Source: Chloroflexota bacterium
Lineage (GTDB): Bacteria > Chloroflexota > Anaerolineae > Anaerolineales > Villigracilaceae
Reading direction: 5' to 3'
Assembly (NCBI GenBank): GCA_016219545.1
Contig: JACRMH010000066.1
Coordinates: forward strand, 52,975-116,974
Length of the DNA: 64,000 nucleotides
In this document: positions 41,704-49,285 of the stretch, one piece after another
Layout of the letters: every line of letters begins with the position of its first letter
Numbering within the stretch: the stretch's first letter is position 1
Position numbers and translations under genes: made by a program
The notes under the pieces: model-generated
Database searches by the model: none
The model's input: the letters and a program-made list of their open reading frames with translations, nothing else
Told to the model about the DNA's origin: nothing

Positions 41704-42870
41704 ATGAATCGCAAACTGAACGTATTTCTTTCATTGGCCCTGGCTTTGGCGTTCGTACTCGCCGCCTGTGCCCCCGCTTCCACCCCGACCGAAGCGCCTG
41801 CTACTGAACCCCCGGCCACAGAAGCCCCGACAGAGGCCCCGACCGCCGCTCCTACTGAAGCCCCAGTGGATCCGCTAGCTGTGCTCGCCGAAGAATCCAA
41901 GAACGAAACTGAAGGCTTGCTCGTCCACTCCATCATGGGCGAAAACAACTGGGCTCCCGTCATCGCTGCATTCAATGCGAAATATCCGTGGATCACAGTC
42001 ACAGCGCTCGATCTGGGCACCACCGAAACTTTCGAGAAATATTACACCGAAGCCGCTGGTGGCGCTCGCACTGCCGACATGATCATCACCTCCTCGCCCG
42101 ATGGCTGGCAGGATTTCATTGCCAAAGGTGAGTTGCAGGTTTACAACCCGGTCAATATGGAAGGCATGCCCGACTTTGCCACACTGGCCGATGGTGTGTA
42201 CGCCGTTTCCACCGACCCGATGATCATCATCTACAACAAGCAATTGGTCACCACTCCTCCAGAAACGATGGAAGCGGTAGCCGCTTTTGCCTCCGACCCT
42301 GCCAATGCTGGCAAGATCACCACCTACGATGCCGAAAAGAACGGCACAGGCTATGGCATCAACTGGTTCTGGGCTGCAAACAAAGGTGACGCTGGCTGGG
42401 CTACCCTCGAAACCATTGGCAAGTCCAATGTCAACATGCAGACATCTGCGGGCAACATGGTCAATGCTGTGCTGTCTGGCGAAGCATCTGTTGGCTACTT
42501 CGTCTCTGGCATTTCGGTCTTCCCGAAATTCCCCGATGCTGAACCCATTCTCGGTTATTCGTATCAGAAAGACGGTCAGGTAGTGCTCGTGCGCGGCATG
42601 GGAATCACCAAAGCCGCTGCATCTCCCGCATCTGCCAAGCTGTTGATGGAATTCATCCTGTCTGCGGAAGGTCAAATTGCCTGGGGTGAAGGTGGTCTCA
42701 CTCCCTACCGCCCTGACGTTGCTGACAGAGCCAAGTACCATCTGCAGAAAGTCATCGATGCTGTCGGCGAAGAGAATATCATCCCCTTCTTCTTCGACCC
42801 GAACATCGCCTCTGCCGACAACCGCGCCGCCTTCCTCGCCAAGTGGAAGACCGCCTTTGGTCGCCCGTAG
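41704..42870 (+). CDS. ABC transporter substrate-binding lipoprotein (Fe3+/polyamine-type fold)
   Basis: A 388-residue lipoprotein. The signal peptide ends LAACAP, followed by a Pro/Thr/Glu/Ala linker. The rest is a family-1 periplasmic-type binding protein (ADMIITSSPDGWQDFIAKGEL, GTGYGINWFWAANKG, SAKLLMEFILSAEGQ) close to iron(III)-type AfuA/FbpA relatives. Tyr ligands for iron are not obvious, so the substrate may be another small anion. It leads the transporter with the permease and ATPase genes. A hairpin follows the gene. Confidence 0.87.
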   Translation: MNRKLNVFLSLALALAFVLAACAPASTPTEAPATEPPATEAPTEAPTAAPTEAPVDPLAVLAEESKNETEGLLVHSIMGENNWAPVIAAFNAKYPWITVTALDLGTTETFEKYYTEAAGGARTADMIITSSPDGWQDFIAKGELQVYNPVNMEGMPDFATLADGVYAVSTDPMIIIYNKQLVTTPPETMEAVAAFASDPANAGKITTYDAEKNGTGYGINWFWAANKGDAGWATLETIGKSNVNMQTSAGNMVNAVLSGEASVGYFVSGISVFPKFPDAEPILGYSYQKDGQVVLVRGMGITKAAASPASAKLLMEFILSAEGQIAWGEGGLTPYRPDVADRAKYHLQKVIDAVGEENIIPFFFDPNIASADNRAAFLAKWKTAFGRP

Positions 42871-42876
42871 CTAAAC

Positions 42877-42919
42877 ATTGAAAATCGGCAATTGAAATAT
42901 GTTCAATTGCCGATTTTCA
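42877..42919 (+). promoter_or_regulatory. Strong hairpin between binding-protein and permease genes
   Basis: TTGAAAATCGGCAATTGAA and TTCAATTGCCGATTTTCAA form a 19-bp perfect stem without a clear T-run. Such hairpins after binding-protein genes usually stabilise or partly end the transcript so that more binding protein is made. Confidence 0.7.
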
Positions 42920-42927
42920 AAAAGATC

Positions 42928-43065
42928 ATGTCGTTGCGAGCCTACGGGAAGCAACCCCGATAAACATGGAGGCTGCTCACCTGCACTGCAACACACCTGC
43001 CCTGGCGGGCGGCGCCAGGGAACGCAGTGCGGTGCAAGTGTCGCGAAGAACGCTCGCAACGACAT
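42928..43065. repeat. 138-bp palindromic repeat with doubly nested hairpins
   Basis: ATGTCGTTGCGAG and CTCGCAACGACAT are the ends. Inside is CACCTGCACTGCA...GCAGTGCGGTGCAAGTGTCGC (42978-43044), and inside that again CCCTGGCG...CGCCAGGG (43000-43020): three levels of nesting. It separates the binding-protein and permease genes. Confidence 0.72.
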
Positions 43066-43091
43066 GAAATGATTTGTGGAGAACCCCTCCG

Positions 43092-44816
43092 ATGACAACT
43101 GCGGAACAAGACCTTCGTCCCGTTACAAACTCCCGCTTCAAATTCTCGTGGGATACCAGCATTCAATGGCTCGTTGTGATCGTCACTGCTGTGCTGGTGG
43201 CGTTTCCCGCATGGCCCATCGTCCTGCAAAGTTTCATGTCGAAACCTTTGTATGATAAAGAGCGTGTCTTTACATTCGCTAATTATTCCAATTTATTAGG
43301 CAATGCCCGCTTCTGGGATGTGCTTGGATACACTGCCGCTTTCGCATTGGCAACCACGATCATTGCTGTAATGATCGGAATCGTACTTGCAGTTATTATC
43401 AACCGCACCAACATCCCCTTGCGGAATTTATACTCCAACCTCGTCACGATCCCATATTACGTTTCGCCGCTCGTTTTGGCGTTTTCATGGATGCAGATGT
43501 ACGGTCCGCAGGGATTCGGTACGATTCTCGTCCGCCTTTTGAAAATCCCGACCTGGCAACTATATAGTTTCTGGGGGATCGTCATCGTCTCGGCGATGTA
43601 CTACATTCCCTACACATTTTTATATGCGTCATCATCCCTCGCGCTTGCAGACCCGCAGCTTGAATCGGCTGCGCGGATCGGCGGCGCATCTCCATTCCGA
43701 ACCATCCTGAGCGTTACCATTCCGCTGTTACGTCCCGCTATTACCTACAGCGCATTATTGACACTGGTTTCATCGTTTGAGTTGTTGTCCATCCCCTTGG
43801 TGTTGGGAAATTCCGTCGGCATTGACACAATGGCAACCTATCTTTACACCATTGGCGTTGTCGGCGTAAATAAAGACCAGGGCGCGGTCGCCGCAGTTGC
43901 CGTATTGATCGTCCTGCTCGTTACGGGATTGGTTTACCTGCAAGGCAAACTTGTCTCTTTGGAACGACGCTTCGTGACCGTAGGCGGAAAAGCGACGCGC
44001 CCCAAAGCCCTCGATCTTGGAATATGGAAGGGCGTCGTTTCATTTTTTGTTGGGCTTTATGTTTTACTCGGAATCATTCTGCCTTTGGGCTGTATCGTGC
44101 TGACATCTTTTGTACCCTTCCTCAGCCCATTTATGAATCCGCTCAAGATGCTTACACTCGAAAATTATCAGGGCATTTTCGGCAGCCCTGCGTATCGTCA
44201 ATCGGTGGTCAACAGCATCAACATTTCTATCTTTGCCGCCGGGATTGGCATTGTATTTATGGCGGTTGCGGCGTTGATCGCCTATCGCTCGACATTCAAA
44301 TATCGTAACGCTGTCAAATACATGGCGCTTTATCCACGCGCTTTTCCCGGCATCATCGTGGGCATTGGGTTTTTATGGGCCTTCCTGCTCGTGCCCGGAC
44401 TCGGCTCTTTACGCAACACCATCATCGCGATTTCAATCGCATTTATTATGCGTTATCTGCCGCTGGGGTTTAGCGCGGTCAGCCCGGCGGTGCTGCAAGT
44501 CTCGGATGAACTCGACAGGGCGGGACGAGTCGCGGGCGCAACCTGGCTGGGGACGATCCGCCACATTTTGCTTCCAATACTAAAACCTGCACTGGTTTCG
44601 GGATACATCCTGCTTGCGATCTCTTTCCTGAAAGAATACTCAACCGCACTCTTCCTTGTCGCGGAAGGATCGCGCGTCATCGGCACGACCATGCTCGAGT
44701 TGTGGAAACAGGGCGGAGCGGAGCCAGTGGCGGCTCTTTCCACCATTCAAATGGCGATCACCGCCGTTCTCATTATTGGCGCAAGAAAATTAATGGGAGT
44801 GAAACTTCATGAATAA
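43092..44816 (+). CDS. ABC transporter permease, two fused membrane domains
   Basis: A 574-residue permease with about 12 membrane helices in two halves, each with an EAA-type loop for the ATPase (ESAARIGGASPFRTILSVTIPLL; ELDRAGRVAGATWLGTIRHILLPIL). The fused layout matches FbpB/ThiP-type importers for iron, thiamine and similar compounds. The start at 43092 follows GGAG; a TTG 18 bases earlier is less likely. It overlaps the ATPase gene by 8 bp. Confidence 0.9.
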   Translation: MTTAEQDLRPVTNSRFKFSWDTSIQWLVVIVTAVLVAFPAWPIVLQSFMSKPLYDKERVFTFANYSNLLGNARFWDVLGYTAAFALATTIIAVMIGIVLAVIINRTNIPLRNLYSNLVTIPYYVSPLVLAFSWMQMYGPQGFGTILVRLLKIPTWQLYSFWGIVIVSAMYYIPYTFLYASSSLALADPQLESAARIGGASPFRTILSVTIPLLRPAITYSALLTLVSSFELLSIPLVLGNSVGIDTMATYLYTIGVVGVNKDQGAVAAVAVLIVLLVTGLVYLQGKLVSLERRFVTVGGKATRPKALDLGIWKGVVSFFVGLYVLLGIILPLGCIVLTSFVPFLSPFMNPLKMLTLENYQGIFGSPAYRQSVVNSINISIFAAGIGIVFMAVAALIAYRSTFKYRNAVKYMALYPRAFPGIIVGIGFLWAFLLVPGLGSLRNTIIAISIAFIMRYLPLGFSAVSPAVLQVSDELDRAGRVAGATWLGTIRHILLPILKPALVSGYILLAISFLKEYSTALFLVAEGSRVIGTTMLELWKQGGAEPVAALSTIQMAITAVLIIGARKLMGVKLHE

Positions 44817-45900
44817 CGATCTCATCATTCAAGGCTTGACCAAAAAATTTGTCACCTCCAACTCGGTTGCCATCGCGGATGTGAACATCACTGTCAAAGA
44901 AGGACAGTTCACTACATTGCTTGGTCCCTCGGGCTGCGGCAAAAGCACAACTCTGAACTGCGTAGCTGGACTCGAACAACCGACTGTTGGCTCGATCCGC
45001 GTTGGCGATTTCGTGATGACCGACACCGCGCGCGATCTGATCCTTCCGCCTGAGCAGCGTCATCTCGGGATGGTGTTTCAGTCCTACGCACTCTGGCCGC
45101 ACATGAAGGTGTTCGATAACGTGGCTTTCGCTCTCAAACTGCAGAAACGCCCCTCGGACGAGATCAAGCAGAGGGTACAGGAAAGCCTCGCGTTGGTTGG
45201 ATTGGAAGAACTGGCGGATCGGTATCCTTTCCAGCTTTCAGGCGGACAACAGCAACGCGTCGCCCTCGCTCGTGCCGTGGTCAGTCGTCCCAAAGTTTTG
45301 CTGCTCGATGAGCCGCTTTCCAACCTCGATGCGAAGATCCGTGAAAGCGCACGCATCTGGCTGCGCGGATTGCAGAAGCAGCTTGGGATTACCACCGTGT
45401 ACGTCACGCACGATCAATCGGAAGCGTTCGCCATGTCTGACATGATCGCGGTCATGTCGATGGGCAAGCTGCAACAATACGCACCTCCTGAGGAAATTTA
45501 TGAACGTCCTGCCAATCGTTTCGTGGCGGAGTTCATCGGCGTGACTTCATTCATCACGGGCACGATCCAAAAAGTTGAAGGCAAACGCGGCACACTGAAA
45601 CTTGCTTCAGGTGAATTACTGACCATTCGCAAGGAAAGCAAATCCGACCATGCCTGGAAGGAAGGCGAAACTGCCGCAGTCGCCATCCGCTCGGAGCGTG
45701 TGGAAGTGTTGACCGAAGACTCAACGCGCGAAAACACTGTCAGGGCAAATATTACCAGCCGCACATACCTTGGTTCGAAATGGCAATATACCGTCGAGAC
45801 CGCTGGCGGTTCATTGCGACTCGAATCAACTGACGCGATTCAAGGCGATAGTGTGTTCATGTATTTGCCGCCTGATTCGATTATCTTGCTGGCAGGATAA
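44809..45900 (+). CDS. ABC transporter ATP-binding protein
   Basis: A 363-residue ATPase. Walker A LGPSGCGKST, Q-loop VFQSYALWPH, signature LSGGQQQRVALARA, Walker B VLLLDEPLSNLD and the switch His in YVTHDQ are all present. A C-terminal TOBE domain (about 280-360) places it in the iron/putrescine/sugar importer class. It energises the permease at 43092. A GTAG...CTAC palindrome follows. Confidence 0.94.
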   Translation: MNNDLIIQGLTKKFVTSNSVAIADVNITVKEGQFTTLLGPSGCGKSTTLNCVAGLEQPTVGSIRVGDFVMTDTARDLILPPEQRHLGMVFQSYALWPHMKVFDNVAFALKLQKRPSDEIKQRVQESLALVGLEELADRYPFQLSGGQQQRVALARAVVSRPKVLLLDEPLSNLDAKIRESARIWLRGLQKQLGITTVYVTHDQSEAFAMSDMIAVMSMGKLQQYAPPEEIYERPANRFVAEFIGVTSFITGTIQKVEGKRGTLKLASGELLTIRKESKSDHAWKEGETAAVAIRSERVEVLTEDSTRENTVRANITSRTYLGSKWQYTVETAGGSLRLESTDAIQGDSVFMYLPPDSIILLAG

Positions 45901-45914
45901 TTATTCCTGTTACT

Positions 45915-45943
45915 GTAGGGGCGAAGCATTGCTTCGCCCCTAC
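45915..45943. repeat. 29-bp GTAGGGGCGAAGC...GCTTCGCCCCTAC palindrome
   Basis: A near-perfect palindrome between the ABC ATPase and the MmgE/PrpD gene. It has the same GTAGGGGCG end as 21318 and 46335. Confidence 0.75.
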
Positions 45944-45955
45944 ACAATTACAAAC

Positions 45956-47416
45956 ATGCCTCACACCCCAAACCTCCGCCCCGCACCAGACAAAGAACTC
46001 GTCCACATCGCCGAGTACGTGACCAATTACCAAGTCACCAGCGACCTTGCCTACGAGACCGCGCGTTACTGCCTCATGGACGCGCTTGGCTGCGCCATGC
46101 TCGCGCTGAACTTCGATGAATGTACAAAATTACTCGGACCGATTGTCCCTGGCACGGTCGTCCCCAACGGGAGCCGTGTCCCTGGCACTGACTTTATCCT
46201 AGATCCTGTTACCGCCGCATTCAACCTCGGCTCGATGATCCGCTGGCTCGATTACAACGATACCTGGCTCGCCGCCGAATGGGGACATCCCTCCGATAAT
46301 CTCGGCGCGATTCTGTCTGTTGCAGATTTTATTTGTAGGGGGCGGGTTTCCCGCCCCATTAACGTGGGCGGGGAGACCCCGCCCCTACGAATGCGGGATA
46401 TATTGACCGCCGCCATCAAAGCCCACGAAATTCAAGGCATCCTCGCACTTGAAAACAGCTTCAACCGTGTGGGACTCGACCATGTCCTCCTCGTCAAAGT
46501 TGCCTCCACCGCCGTCGTGACTCACATGCTCGGCGGCGACAAAGAGAAAATCATCAACGCTCTCTCCAATGCGTGGATCGACGGGCAATCGTTACGCACC
46601 TATCGTCACGCACCCGACACAGGTTCGCGCAAATCATGGGCGGCAGGTGATGCAACCAGCCGCGCAGTTCAACTCGCACTCATGGCAATGAAAGGCGAGA
46701 TGGGTTATCCCACTGCATTGACCGCTCCCACATGGGGCTTCTATGATGTTTCATTCAAAGGACAACCGTTCAAATTCCAACGTCCGTATGAATCTTATGT
46801 AATGGAAAACGTCCTTTTCAAAATTTCCTTCCCTGCTGAATTCCACGCGCAAACCGCCGCCGAGTGTGCGCTGATTTTGCATCCGCAAGTCAAAGACCGT
46901 CTCGACGAAATCGAGCGCGTCGTCATCACCACGCATGAGTCCGCCATTCGCATCATCGACAAAAAAGGCGCGCTTCATAACCCCGCCGACCGCGACCACT
47001 GCATCCAATACATGACCGCCGTCCCGCTCATCTTCGGTCGCCTCACCGCCGATGACTATGAAGATAATGTTGCATCCGATCCGCGCATTGATTCGCTCCG
47101 CACAAAAATGCAAGTCATCGAAAACAAAAATTACAGCGCCGATTATCTCGACCCCGAAAAACGTTCCATCGCCAACGCCGTGCAAATCTTTTTCAACGAT
47201 GGCACGTCCACCGAAAACATCGCCATCGAATATCCCCTCGGTCATCGCCGCCGACGCGCCGAAGGCATTCCCCTGCTCATCGAAAAATTCAAAACCAATC
47301 TTGCCACGCGCCTGCCCGAAGAACGCGCCGCTCCAATTCTCGATCTCTTTTCCAATCCGCAAAAGCTCGAAGACACCCCCGCGCACGAGTTCATGAATCT
47401 CTTTGTCGTAAAATAG
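45956..47416 (+). CDS. MmgE/PrpD family protein (with in-frame palindrome insert)
   Basis: A 486-residue protein of the MmgE/PrpD dehydratase/decarboxylase family (2-methylcitrate dehydratase, cis-aconitate decarboxylase relatives). RYCLMDALGCAML, WLDYNDTWLAAEWGHPSDNLGAILS and KISFPAEFHAQTAAECAL are family motifs. After LSVADFI about 18 residues are coded by a palindromic repeat (46335-46388), which keeps the frame. Homologues have a short variable loop there. The start at 45956 is preferred; the reading frame back to 45770 overlaps the ATPase. The substrate may be a C4-C7 tricarboxylate or related acid, and the lyase at 40802 would fit such a pathway. Confidence 0.87.
   Translation: MPHTPNLRPAPDKELVHIAEYVTNYQVTSDLAYETARYCLMDALGCAMLALNFDECTKLLGPIVPGTVVPNGSRVPGTDFILDPVTAAFNLGSMIRWLDYNDTWLAAEWGHPSDNLGAILSVADFICRGRVSRPINVGGETPPLRMRDILTAAIKAHEIQGILALENSFNRVGLDHVLLVKVASTAVVTHMLGGDKEKIINALSNAWIDGQSLRTYRHAPDTGSRKSWAAGDATSRAVQLALMAMKGEMGYPTALTAPTWGFYDVSFKGQPFKFQRPYESYVMENVLFKISFPAEFHAQTAAECALILHPQVKDRLDEIERVVITTHESAIRIIDKKGALHNPADRDHCIQYMTAVPLIFGRLTADDYEDNVASDPRIDSLRTKMQVIENKNYSADYLDPEKRSIANAVQIFFNDGTSTENIAIEYPLGHRRRRAEGIPLLIEKFKTNLATRLPEERAAPILDLFSNPQKLEDTPAHEFMNLFVVK
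46335..46388. repeat. 54-bp GTAG...CTAC palindrome inside the MmgE/PrpD gene
   Basis: GTAGGGGGCGGGTTTCCCGCC, a spacer, GGGCGGGGAGACCCCGCCC and CTAC. It is exactly 18 codons with no stop in the coding frame. Confidence 0.8.
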
Positions 47417-47420
47417 GAAC

Positions 47421-48833
47421 ATGAAAAAACTTTTTGGGATTTCGCGACTCCAGACATTTTTCCCCGTTCTGATTCTGACTCTCTTGATCGGATGTTCCTC
47501 CCCCGCGACACAACCGTCTCAGACTCCGCCCGTGCCTGATCCCGTTTCGACGGATTCATCCTCCCCGAAAATTATCCCGTTCTTCACCACCGAAAGTGAC
47601 CCTGACCAACTGGCAGTGTTGCAATCACTCATAGCCGAATATCAGAATCTCAACCCCGGCATTGAAGTGGACATTGTCATCGCCTCGCCAGCCTCGCGCG
47701 GAACGCGGCTTCTCACTTCCCTTGCCTCAGGCGCAGACCTCGGCATCTTTGAAATCGAACCTGCCCTCATGTCCCAATGGGCGGATGCGGGCTATCTCCT
47801 CCCGCTTGATGATGTGGTCACCAACATCGGCGCAGACGATTTCGTAGAAGGCAGTCTCTTCCGTCAAAATGGCACAACCTATGCGGTGCCATATGCGGTC
47901 AGTGTGTACGGATTGTGGGTGCGTAAAGATCTATTTGAGCAGGCAGGGCTTCCTCTCCCCGCAACGTATGAAGAAGTTTTAAGAGCCGCAAAAATTCTCA
48001 CCAACAATCAAACCTATGGCATCGCCTTGCCTGCAGGACAGAACATTGCCACCGTCAATTACTTCTCCACCTTCCTCTGGCAAAACGGCGGCGACTATTT
48101 CACCTGCGATGGGGGAGTCGCGTTTGGCGAACCGCAAGCTCTTGAGGCAGTCCGCCGCTGGCAGGCGCTGACTCAATACGCTCCGCCTGGATTTACCACC
48201 TGGGGCTTTCCTGAACAAATAGATGCCTTTGTCAACGGGCGTGTTGCGATGGCAATGTATGCGGGTCGCCTCGGCGTGCAACTCGAAGAGTCACATCCCG
48301 AACTGGCGGATAAAGTTACGGTCATCTTTCCGCCGTGGGGGGAACAAAAAGTGACTCTCGGTGTGTGGAGTCGCTTTGCGATTGCATCTGGCACGAAGAA
48401 TCAAGCTGAAGCCAAAGCCTTCCTCCAGTGGCTGGTCAGCGGCGATAGATTGTTGCGCTACGATAATGTTTTGCCTGGGCATATGATTCCCCCGTTGAAT
48501 TCAGTCCGCGAAGAAACGCTGATCAATCCTTCGGCATACACACAAACCCATGCGGACTGGATTCAATCCTTTTACGATTGGTCTGCCTTCACCAATCACC
48601 CCGCCATGAACATGGGCTCAGTCAGCAACGGACAATTCACCCGCTCCGATATTGCTCCACCCTGGGCTTGGGAAGTCTTCGGCACCCCCGGCATCGTGGA
48701 TACCATGCTGCAAGATGTGGCAAATGGAAATGATCCCGAACAAGCATGGCAGAAGGCTGTAAATGAAATGAAGCAGGCGGTGAGTGAGTGGAAATCCATG
48801 CACCCTGAGTGGGAATCGGCTGGATGCAAATAA
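47421..48833 (+). CDS. ABC transporter substrate-binding lipoprotein (sugar-type, family 1)
   Basis: A 470-residue lipoprotein. Signal peptide with lipobox LIGCSS and a Ser/Pro/Thr linker, then a family-1 binding-protein domain (LAVLQSLIAEYQNLNPGIEVDIV, YLLPLDDVV, TYAVPYAVSVYGLWVRKDLFEQAGL, FVNGRVAMAMYAGRLG). It resembles sugar-type binding proteins and differs from the one at 41704. No second permease pair is next to it. It starts 4 bp after the MmgE/PrpD stop, so it is in the same transcript. The substrate is unknown. Confidence 0.87.
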   Translation: MKKLFGISRLQTFFPVLILTLLIGCSSPATQPSQTPPVPDPVSTDSSSPKIIPFFTTESDPDQLAVLQSLIAEYQNLNPGIEVDIVIASPASRGTRLLTSLASGADLGIFEIEPALMSQWADAGYLLPLDDVVTNIGADDFVEGSLFRQNGTTYAVPYAVSVYGLWVRKDLFEQAGLPLPATYEEVLRAAKILTNNQTYGIALPAGQNIATVNYFSTFLWQNGGDYFTCDGGVAFGEPQALEAVRRWQALTQYAPPGFTTWGFPEQIDAFVNGRVAMAMYAGRLGVQLEESHPELADKVTVIFPPWGEQKVTLGVWSRFAIASGTKNQAEAKAFLQWLVSGDRLLRYDNVLPGHMIPPLNSVREETLINPSAYTQTHADWIQSFYDWSAFTNHPAMNMGSVSNGQFTRSDIAPPWAWEVFGTPGIVDTMLQDVANGNDPEQAWQKAVNEMKQAVSEWKSMHPEWESAGCK

Positions 48834-49010
48834 TGTTGATCATGAAATTTCTTCAAGACTTTATATATGATTCGTTCCCATTAGATTAAAGTTTTTAACT
48901 AGCGGCTCCATCGAGATCGCACAGAATAATATTTTTAACCAACGCACTTGAATGTATATCTCATCCAAGTGCGTTGGTTTTTTAAATATCCTCTGGCAGC
49001 GATTAATTTT

Positions 49011-49076
49011 ATTGACCCTTTCTTGATACCTTGCCCCCTTTCCTTGCCCCCTTTTTGACCCACAACTGCATACACT
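49011..49076 (+). promoter_or_regulatory. Kdp promoter 1: phased TTGAC-type repeats and -10
   Basis: Hexamers ATTGAC 49011, CTTGAT 49022, CTTGCC 49030, CTTGCC 49043 and TTTGAC 49054, with TACACT at 49071 as -10. Offsets are 0/11/19/32/43/60. There is no normal -35 at 17 bp, as expected for an activator-dependent promoter. The first start codon follows at 49098. The 264-bp gap before it holds no other gene. Confidence 0.65.
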
Positions 49077-49097
49077 AAATCCGAAATGGAGGAACAA

Positions 49098-49196
49098 ATG
49101 AATGATTTGATTTACATCGGACTGACTGTACTTTTCTTTGCCCTTAGTTACGGACTGATTATGGTCTGTGAGCGGCTCATGGAGGATAAATCATGA
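49098..49196 (+). CDS. Very small membrane protein preceding kdpF
   Basis: A 32-residue protein (MNDLIYIGLTVLFF start, CERLMEDKS end) with one hydrophobic helix. It has a good ribosome site (GGAGG) and overlaps kdpF by ATGA. Similar unnamed mini-proteins (one helix, then CERL) lie in front of kdpF in several bacteria. It may help the Kdp complex assemble or work, but no role is established. It was too short to be called by length alone. Confidence 0.65.
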   Translation: MNDLIYIGLTVLFFALSYGLIMVCERLMEDKS

Positions 49197-49285
49197 ACGC
49201 ATTGTACGTAATAACGGGCATTATCACACTGATCCTGTTCGTTTATCTTGTATTGGCTTTACTTAAACCGGAGTGGTTCGGATGA
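49193..49285 (+). CDS. kdpF: K+-transporting ATPase KdpF subunit
   Basis: A 30-residue, single-helix peptide (ITLILFVYLVLALLKPEWF) with the KPEWF end typical of KdpF. It overlaps the upstream mini-gene and kdpA by ATGA at both ends. KdpF stabilises the KdpFABC potassium pump in the membrane. Confidence 0.88.
   Translation: MNALYVITGIITLILFVYLVLALLKPEWFG

Noticed and set aside
41875..42741. Long antisense open frame (288 codons) opposite the binding-protein gene
   Set aside because: A shadow of the plus-strand gene: no ribosome site and no recognisable motifs, while the plus strand encodes a clear lipoprotein.
45770..45955. Upstream extension of the MmgE/PrpD reading frame
   Set aside because: It overlaps the 3' end of the ABC ATPase in another frame and runs through a palindromic repeat; family homology begins at ATG 45956.
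46751..47422. Antisense open frame opposite MmgE/PrpD
   Set aside because: A shadow frame produced by biased codon use; the Gly/Asp/Val-rich product has no family features.
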